The translations under genes were made by a program, and so were the position numbers. A DNA stretch of 22,210 bases from Helicobacteraceae bacterium (GTDB taxonomy: Bacteria > Campylobacterota > Campylobacteria > Campylobacterales > SZUA-545): NCBI GenBank assembly GCA_031273735.1, contig JAISRI010000019.1, forward strand, positions 1 through 22,210. Reading direction: 5' to 3'. This document shows positions 16,487-22,210 of the stretch, in pieces (positions within the stretch are counted from its first letter, which is position 1; each line of letters opens with the position of its first letter). The notes beneath the pieces are model-generated. The model worked only from the letters and a program-made list of their open reading frames with translations, was not told where the DNA came from and searched no databases.

Positions 16487-17518
16487 ATGGTTTTGGTTAC
16501 GGGAGCTAACGGCTGGTTAGGACTTGGTTTGGTTAAAAAATTAACGGAAAAAAGCGAAAAGATTCGCGCTTTAGTTTTAGAAGGGCAAAACGTAGAACAA
16601 CTGCTTGCGATCGCGCCCGATTGCGAAATTGTTTATGGAAACGTAACCGATAAATCGTCGTTAGAAAAGTTTTTTGACGGCGCGAAAGGCGCGGTTTGTT
16701 ATCACTGCGTAGGCGTTATTCATCCGCGCAAAGTTTCGGAGTTTAAGCTAATAAATACGGGCGGAACGATCGCCGTATGGGATAGCGCCGAAAGCGCTAA
16801 GTTAAAACGGATCGTTATTATGTCGTCTAATTCGCCGATTGGTTGCAATCCGCACCCCGATCATCTTTTTGACGAAAATTCGCCGTTTAATCCATATATG
16901 GGTTACGGGCGCTCAAAAATGTTAATGGAAGAGACGATCGCAAAAAAATCGGCGCTAAGCAAACTAGAGAGCGTAATAATTCGCGCTCCATGGTTTTACG
17001 GACCTTTTCAGCCGCCTAGACAGACCGAATTTTTTACGATGGTACGCGACGGCAAAGCGCCTATTTTAGGCAAAGGGCATAACCGTCGATCGATGAGTTA
17101 TATCGATAATTTAGCGCTTGGAATGACGCTTGCTGGAAGCGTTAAAAAAGCGGCGGGGAAGACATATTGGATCGCTGATAAGCGCCCATATGAAATGAAT
17201 GAAATTATCGATACGATCGAAGAGGTTTTGGAAAAAGAGTTTGCGATCAAATGCGCGCATAAAAGGCTTCGTTTACCGTCGTTTATCGCCGATTTTGCTC
17301 GCGTAGCCGATCGCGCTTTGCAAAGCGTCGGGTTATATCAGCAAAAAATCCACGTGCTTTCAGAGATGAATCAGACTATCGCCTGCTCGATCGAAAAAGC
17401 GCAAAAAGAGCTTGGTTACGAACCGCAAATCGATCTGCGCGAAGGAATGCGCCGCAGTATAGAATGGTTGATGAACGAACCTAAAGAGCGCGAAAAATTA
17501 GTCAAAAATAAACGCTAA
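16487..17518 (+). CDS. NAD(P)-dependent epimerase/dehydratase (extended SDR)
   Basis: A 343-aa extended short-chain dehydrogenase. The nucleotide-binding motif TGANGWLG is at residues 5-12 and the catalytic Tyr-Lys pair Y140-x3-K144 in YGRSK, with upstream serines in IMSSNSP. The overall pattern (APWFYGP, GHNRRSMSYIDN) fits the 3-beta-hydroxysteroid dehydrogenase/sugar epimerase branch. It follows the GMC oxidoreductase by one base with a strong ribosome site (AAGGAG). The pair could oxidise and then re-reduce a sugar hydroxyl, giving net epimerisation, as DprE1 and DprE2 do. The gene ends the + strand cluster and is convergent with the AAA_14 gene, 7 bases away. Confidence 0.9.
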   Translation: MVLVTGANGWLGLGLVKKLTEKSEKIRALVLEGQNVEQLLAIAPDCEIVYGNVTDKSSLEKFFDGAKGAVCYHCVGVIHPRKVSEFKLINTGGTIAVWDSAESAKLKRIVIMSSNSPIGCNPHPDHLFDENSPFNPYMGYGRSKMLMEETIAKKSALSKLESVIIRAPWFYGPFQPPRQTEFFTMVRDGKAPILGKGHNRRSMSYIDNLALGMTLAGSVKKAAGKTYWIADKRPYEMNEIIDTIEEVLEKEFAIKCAHKRLRLPSFIADFARVADRALQSVGLYQQKIHVLSEMNQTIACSIEKAQKELGYEPQIDLREGMRRSIEWLMNEPKEREKLVKNKR

Positions 17519-17525
17519 AAGCGAT

Positions 17526-18743
17526 TCAAATATAGCTAATGGGCATAGCGTATATATCCTCTCCGATTGGCAGATATGTCGGCGCATTGCAAATTATTAC
17601 GCTCGTTTTAACGTTTTTGTTAATTTTGCGTAAAAGAGCGAAAGATTTAGCGTCGCGGTTGGTAGGATTGGTTTTGCGCTTAATTTCGATCGGATAGATC
17701 GCGCCGTTTTCCTCTAAAATCATATCGATTTCGTTCTCTTTTGAATCTTTATTTCTATAAAAATAGGCGCTCAGATTTTTGCCGTTATGCCAATAGCTTT
17801 TAAGAATCTCGCTAACAACGTAAGTTTCAAAGATCGCGCCGCTCATAGCGCCCGCTTCAAGAGTTTGCCAAAAGTTCCATTTTGTCAGATAGCAGGCTAA
17901 ACCCGTGTCGAGAAAATAGACTTTAGGCGTTTTGATCGCCCTGTTTGTAAGATTGTTTGAATATGGCGGTAATAGATAGATCACGCCGCAACTTTGCAAT
18001 ATAGAGATCCACGATTTGATCGTAGGTTGCGAAACGCCCACATCTTTGGCTAGATCCGCGTAATTTAATAGTTGCGCCGTTCTAGCCGCGAGCGATTGCA
18101 TAAATCTAGTAAAATCAAGCGCGGAGCTAACAAGCTTAAAATCGCTAATATCCCGCTCGATATAAGTATTCAAATACGAGCTATAAAAAATCTCCCAATA
18201 CTCGTTTCCTCCAGTAAATAGTTTAGGAAACGATCCAAGCCAGATCGTTTTATATATCTCCGATGTATCGGCATTGATTTTAGCTCTTTCCCGTAACAGA
18301 TCAACGGAGGGCAAAAAGGGCGACGTATATGGGCGATCTTGTTTTTCGCTTTGGCTTAGCCCTTGCAGTTTTAAAATACCTACGCGCCCCGCTAAACTCT
18401 CGGTAACATTTCGCATTAAGTTAAACTGTTGAGAGCCCGTAATCCAATACAAACCCGCTTTTTGCTCGCGATCAACGATCTCTTTAATATGCGGCAAAAG
18501 TTCCGGCGCGTATTGGATTTCGTCGATGAGTATCGGCGCTTTGAAGCGACGCAAAAACGCCAATGGATCGCTTTTGGCTAACTGCCTTATGTTGAGATTA
18601 TCCAAAGAGATAAACTCTCTTTTGGGATCGCAATTTTGCAAAACGGTCGTTTTTCCAACCTGCCTTGGTCCGGTTACCATAGTTATGGGGAAAAACCCTG
18701 AAACCTTCTTAAGCGCCGCTTCGATCGTCCGTTTGATATACAT
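17526..18743 (-). CDS. AAA_14/DUF4143 family ATPase
   Basis: A 405-aa protein of the widespread but functionally unassigned family with an N-terminal ATPase and a C-terminal DUF4143 domain. Walker A GPRQVGKTT is at residues 25-33, Walker B ILIDE at 71-75, and a sensor-like WITGSQQF follows. The C-terminal region contains ENEIDMILEENGAIYPIEIK, which has the D...ExK arrangement of the PD-(D/E)XK fold seen in this family, so a nuclease-like or DNA-binding activity is possible. It stands alone on the - strand, and a large dyad lies just upstream of its start. It is not obviously connected with the surrounding sugar genes and may be an independent insertion. Confidence 0.9.
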   Translation of the reverse strand: MYIKRTIEAALKKVSGFFPITMVTGPRQVGKTTVLQNCDPKREFISLDNLNIRQLAKSDPLAFLRRFKAPILIDEIQYAPELLPHIKEIVDREQKAGLYWITGSQQFNLMRNVTESLAGRVGILKLQGLSQSEKQDRPYTSPFLPSVDLLRERAKINADTSEIYKTIWLGSFPKLFTGGNEYWEIFYSSYLNTYIERDISDFKLVSSALDFTRFMQSLAARTAQLLNYADLAKDVGVSQPTIKSWISILQSCGVIYLLPPYSNNLTNRAIKTPKVYFLDTGLACYLTKWNFWQTLEAGAMSGAIFETYVVSEILKSYWHNGKNLSAYFYRNKDSKENEIDMILEENGAIYPIEIKRKTNPTNRDAKSFALLRKINKNVKTSVIICNAPTYLPIGEDIYAMPISYI

Positions 18744-18751
18744 ATTTTCTC

Positions 18752-18780
18752 GCTAATCTAAAGTCAGACTTTATTTTAGC
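18752..18780. promoter_or_regulatory. 29-bp inverted repeat upstream of the AAA_14 gene
   Basis: The inner arms TAAAGTC (18759-18765) and GACTTTA (18767-18773) are perfect around a single central base. The outer arms GCTAA (18752-18756) and TTAGC (18776-18780) are also perfectly symmetric, so 24 of 28 paired positions match. It begins 9 bases upstream of the start codon at 18743. No T-run follows on either strand close to the arms, so an operator is more likely than an intrinsic terminator. As RNA it could also fold into a hairpin that masks the start region. Confidence 0.6.
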
Positions 18781-18874
18781 CAAAAATAGGGCGGCGATCA
18801 AGCGCGTATAATTTCTTAGCGCAAAAACAAAGATATTTTAACAAGCGCATTTAACGGTTACGACAAGATTTGCT

Positions 18875-19927
18875 CTATGACAGCCATTTAACGAGTTTTA
18901 ATATACCTTGTTTGACCGCCGATCGGTGAGCGCTCGCGCCTTGTCCCATCACTTTAAGTTTGTCTTTATTAGCGATATACCAATCGTAGCTTTCACATAT
19001 CATCTCGTCGTTGGAATATTTAGCGGTATAGCCAAGCTCTTTGCGTATTTTTGAAGTATCGAAATAAAACGGGTGTCCGTATGCAAGCCAATGCCAATCG
19101 GTTAATGGCGATAATCCTAATCGATTGGCGATTTTCATTGCCAACATCGCCGGTTTCATAGGCACGCTTCTGACTTTCGCGCCCGTAGCGGCGTGATCGC
19201 AAAGCGTTTGCAGCATTTCGCGCATCGTTGCGTATTTTTCCGCGCCGCAGTTATAGATTCTCGGCGTTTTTTGATCCGTTTTAGGCGACTTTTCGGCGGA
19301 GCGAATGCAAACTTCGGCTAGATCGTCGCTGTGAACGAATTGATATAGATAATCTCCCTTGTCAAAAACGGGAATCTTTTTGCCTTCGCTAACCCACTCG
19401 AACAATATCTGAAAAATCCCCAAACGGCTTTCTCCACCGATAATTGTGCGCGGGCGAACGACGCTAATATTTAAACCTTTGTTTGCGTATTCAAAACATA
19501 GTTTTTCGCCTTGCAGTTTCGCTTTGCCGTAAGGCTCCATAGGATTTACGGGAGTATCGTCGGTTATAGGCATATCGATCGGGACGCTAAATACCGCGCT
19601 TGTAGATACATGAACAACCGCTTTAATTCGGCTTTCAAGAGAGGCTTTCAAAAGCGTTTCGGTTCCGCCTAGATTGACCGATAAAAACAGATCGGGATCG
19701 TTGGCAAGCGGCACTTGCGCGACGGTATGAAAAACAAAATCCACGCCCTCGCAGGCTCTTTTTACCGCCTCAAAATCGCGAATATCCGCTTTGATAAACT
19801 CCGCTTTGCTAGGACGATCGTCCGCATCGTTAATATCTAGCGATCTAACTTCATAGCCGCGATCTAATAACTTTTTGATCAAATGCGAACCGAAATAGCC
19901 CGATCCGCCCGTAACTAACGTCTTCAT
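18875..19927 (-). CDS. NAD-dependent sugar epimerase/dehydratase (SDR), intact paralog
   Basis: A 350-aa extended SDR acting on a nucleotide- or lipid-linked sugar. It shows the binding motif TGGSGYFG at residues 6-13, the acidic residue of the second strand in SLDIND, S110 in STSAVF, and the catalytic pair Y133-x3-K137 in YGKAK. The start is supported by AAGGAG eight bases before the ATG on the - strand. It is the downstream member of a tandem pair; the upstream copy shares long identical stretches with it but is frame-shifted by a GA tract. At the tract position this copy has the ordinary sequence RSAEKSPKTDQKTPRIYNCG. This copy may supply the activity when the other is OFF, or serve as its repair template. 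Confidence 0.92.
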   Translation of the reverse strand: MKTLVTGGSGYFGSHLIKKLLDRGYEVRSLDINDADDRPSKAEFIKADIRDFEAVKRACEGVDFVFHTVAQVPLANDPDLFLSVNLGGTETLLKASLESRIKAVVHVSTSAVFSVPIDMPITDDTPVNPMEPYGKAKLQGEKLCFEYANKGLNISVVRPRTIIGGESRLGIFQILFEWVSEGKKIPVFDKGDYLYQFVHSDDLAEVCIRSAEKSPKTDQKTPRIYNCGAEKYATMREMLQTLCDHAATGAKVRSVPMKPAMLAMKIANRLGLSPLTDWHWLAYGHPFYFDTSKIRKELGYTAKYSNDEMICESYDWYIANKDKLKVMGQGASAHRSAVKQGILKLVKWLS

Positions 19928-19958
19928 ATGTTGCTCCTTTTATGTTGGTTGAAAGTAG

Positions 19959-19964
19959 GGTATA
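19959..19964 (-). promoter_or_regulatory. Possible -10 box for the intact SDR gene
   Basis: On the - strand the hexamer TATACC, in the context GCTATACCCT, lies about 31 bases before the start codon. T-rich sequence (repeated GCGTTTT) lies upstream, as in Campylobacterota promoters that lack a -35 box. It occupies nearly the same position, with a similar CGCTATA context, as the TATAAT before the upstream paralog. The hexamer itself is imperfect. Confidence 0.35.
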
Positions 19965-20040
19965 GCGCGTTAAGAATTGGAAGTTTTTGCGCGTAAAAAA
20001 GCGTTAATATAAAACGCGGAAAAAACGCGAATAAAAAGGT

Positions 20041-20065
20041 AATAAGAAAAGCGGATTTCTCCGCT
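20041..20065 (-). terminator. Intrinsic terminator after the phase-variable SDR
   Basis: Read on the - strand, a perfect 6-bp stem AGCGGA/TCCGCT with a GAAA tetraloop (20050-20065) is followed at once by TTTTCTTATT. It lies about 50 bases after the stop of the upstream SDR copy and before the promoter region of the next, so the two paralogs are probably transcribed separately. Confidence 0.75.
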
Positions 20066-20114
20066 AGAAAAGCGTTACTAAAAAGAAGATTTTTTGTTTT
20101 TGAATATTGGCGGG

Positions 20115-21190
<1,076 letters not shown>

Positions 21191-21380
21191 ATTCCAACTT
21201 TGCTTATGTTCTTGCGAAACGCGGATTATAGCGGCAAAAAGCTAAACGGCGTTTTTGCGGATGATTAGCGTTCAAACGCCAAAACCATACAATCGATCTC
21301 TCGCTCTTTAATTCCCAACGATCACGCCCACCCTCGCCGTCTGCTTACGACGGACGCGCAAACGTAAAAACGCCCGCCAC
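21191..21380. other. 190-bp intergenic region
   Basis: This region holds the promoter of the phase-variable SDR, an AT-rich hairpin (21234-21240 pairing with 21252-21258) that might help end transcription from the upstream membrane-protein gene, and a short dyad CCGTC...GACGG in the stretch 21338-21355. No open frame with convincing coding character, and no tRNA, was seen. Confidence 0.5.
21225..21230 (-). promoter_or_regulatory. -10 box TATAAT for the phase-variable SDR
   Basis: A perfect TATAAT on the - strand, 34 bases before the ATG at 21190, preceded by T-rich sequence (TTTAGCTTTTT) and without an evident -35 box, as usual for the housekeeping sigma factor of Campylobacterota. An AT-rich hairpin GCAAAAA/TTTTTGC (21234-21258) lies just upstream. 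Confidence 0.6.
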
Positions 21381-21974
21381 TCACCTCTCGATCTCTTTAG
21401 GGTAGAGTTGGACTTTGCTATCGACGGGATAGATTTTTTCGATCAGACGCATAGTTTCTACAAGTCTTTTGCCTTTAGGAGTAAGAAAGTAGCTACCGCC
21501 GTTGCTCCCCCCCCCCCCCGTTTGAACGATATTACCCAAACTGATCTGTTCGTTGATTCTGCGCGTAACGCCGCCGATTAACACGTAGCGATCGACAAAT
21601 AACGATTCTAGCTCTTGCGTCGAATACTCTTTGCCTTCGTTTTCATACATTTCCGATAGAAAAAAAACCGAAAAAGAGCGATCAATATTTGTAGGCGCGA
21701 TCGTAACAAACGCGGCGCAAACGCAAACTTGAATAACGATCGCGGCAACAATGGCGTTTCTAAAAGCGACGGATAATTCCTTCATAAAAAACGCCGATAC
21801 AAAAACGCTAATCAAACAAACGGCTACGACATATAAAAGCAAGCGGCTATAATACAAAACTACGCCGTCAAAAAGGTTTATATGTAAAAACAAACTGATC
21901 AGCGCAAGACCGATCGCGCTAAAAATAGCGTAGATCGCAATCGGGGCTAAATAATTTCTTGTAAACGCTCTCAT
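21381..21974 (-). CDS. Membrane protein with C-terminal winged-helix-like domain and an in-frame G13 run (phase-variable)
   Basis: A 197-aa protein. Three hydrophobic segments (about residues 10-33, 38-64 and 72-92) are followed by a soluble region of ~100 residues. The part GNIVQTGGGGSNGGSYFLTPKGKRLVE resembles the recognition helix-wing end of a winged helix (YFLTPKGKRL is MarR-like), though no DNA binding is proven. The four glycines (about residues 153-156) come from a run of 13 G on the coding strand. With one more G the frame stops after GEQRR; with one fewer it stops about 16 codons later at TAG. Either way the end of the soluble domain is lost, so the assembled state is ON. I see no good ribosome site before the ATG at 21974. 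The function is unknown; position and repeat suggest a surface-related role. Confidence 0.75.
   Translation of the reverse strand: MRAFTRNYLAPIAIYAIFSAIGLALISLFLHINLFDGVVLYYSRLLLYVVAVCLISVFVSAFFMKELSVAFRNAIVAAIVIQVCVCAAFVTIAPTNIDRSFSVFFLSEMYENEGKEYSTQELESLFVDRYVLIGGVTRRINEQISLGNIVQTGGGGSNGGSYFLTPKGKRLVETMRLIEKIYPVDSKVQLYPKEIER
21507..21519. repeat. Mononucleotide tract C13 (G13 in the coding strand)
   Basis: Thirteen consecutive C on the given strand within the membrane-protein gene. It is in frame as read, coding for part of Thr and four Gly. The length is in the range that switches readily by slippage in Campylobacterota. Confidence 0.95.
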
Positions 21975-22081
21975 CGCCGTTATTTTACCTTTTTCACGCT
22001 AAGACGTTTTAGCCGTATTTGGGAGTTTTAAGAAAGAACGTTTTCGCAATTGCCCTAAATCTACGATTGCATTACCTTTTT

Positions 22082-22210
22082 TTAACTGAATGCGTCGTCG
22101 ATCGTTTTTATCCACGTTTCGATCCTCGTTTTTGTCTTATCTGGTTCGTTCACCTCGTCCAAAGCAAGTCCCACAAATCTGCCCTCTCTTAGCGCTAGAG
22201 AGGATTTGAA
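22082..22210 (-). CDS. fldA: Flavodoxin, C-terminal part (runs off the right edge)
   Basis: The last 42 residues of an open frame on the - strand, ending at TAA (22082-22084). The stretch REGRFVGLALDEVNEPDKTK, followed by TRIETWIKTI, matches the end of long-chain flavodoxins of Helicobacter and Campylobacter (GLALDE.N....T..RI..W), small FMN proteins that carry electrons from pyruvate oxidoreductase. The N-terminal FMN-binding loop lies outside the window. The gene is followed by about 107 bases before the start of the membrane-protein gene on the same strand, so the two may share transcription. Confidence 0.85.
   Translation of the reverse strand, partial: FKSSLALREGRFVGLALDEVNEPDKTKTRIETWIKTIDDAFS

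Noticed and set aside
18807..18812. TATAAT on the + strand
   Set aside because: No + strand gene follows for several kilobases, so it is probably a chance match in an AT-rich gap.
21338..21355. Short dyad CCGTC/GACGG as an intrinsic terminator
   Set aside because: The stem is only five pairs and no T-run follows on either strand.
21191..21380. tRNA or small RNA gene
   Set aside because: No cloverleaf-like pairing or conserved T-arm sequence could be found by eye.

Overview
The window looks like a chromosomal segment of a Campylobacterota (epsilonproteobacterial) bacterium. The evidence is the Campylobacterota-like flavodoxin C-terminus at the right edge, dense operons with ATGA/GTGA overlaps, and T-rich promoters with recognisable -10 boxes but no -35 boxes. 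Phase-variable simple repeats in surface genes also fit. Most genes are rich in GATC/CGATCG words; the restriction endonuclease and Fic genes are poorer in them and more AT-rich, which suggests later acquisition. No RNA gene or CRISPR array was seen, and no gene-free gap exceeds about 190 bases.

Left part, + strand (1-7023). After the tail of an upstream gene there is an AAA+ ATPase, a type II restriction-modification pair (beta-class DNA methyltransferase and a small PD-(D/E)XK endonuclease), a DedA membrane protein, an orphan ABC ATPase and a class A penicillin-binding protein. Each gene touches or overlaps the next, so they are probably co-transcribed.

Middle (7035-12417). On the - strand are a Na/Pi-cotransporter/PhoU-type protein and a lipid A-type acyltransferase whose last codons run through a G20 tract. 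Diverging from them on the + strand are polyphosphate kinase and a gamma-carbonic-anhydrase-like protein. The divergent pair links phosphate uptake to polyphosphate storage and shares a short intergenic dyad.

Right part (12414-22210). A Fic AMPylase gene is bracketed by a 53-54 bp direct repeat. It is followed by a small gene split by a (GA)17 tract, then a cluster of UbiA-family prenyltransferase, small EamA/SMR-like transporter, 118-aa membrane protein, GMC oxidoreductase and SDR. This layout suggests synthesis, redox epimerisation and flipping of a polyprenyl-linked sugar, analogous to the decaprenyl-phosphoryl-arabinose pathway. On the - strand follow an AAA_14/DUF4143 ATPase, two tandem paralogous sugar epimerases (one knocked out of frame by a (GA)19 tract), a membrane protein with an in-frame G13 run, and the end of flavodoxin.

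The main finding is a concentration of four hypervariable simple repeats (G20, GA17, GA19, G13), all in envelope genes or genes likely to be linked to them. The two GA tracts carry the same flanks (CTACC before, a GCGGC/GCCGC hairpin after), although they lie 7 kb apart in unrelated genes and are read in different frames. This looks like a small dispersed contingency cassette that inserts a phase-variation switch into genes. At one site an 8-bp direct repeat brackets it, and its exact removal restores an intact reading frame ending in an ATGA overlap with the next gene.
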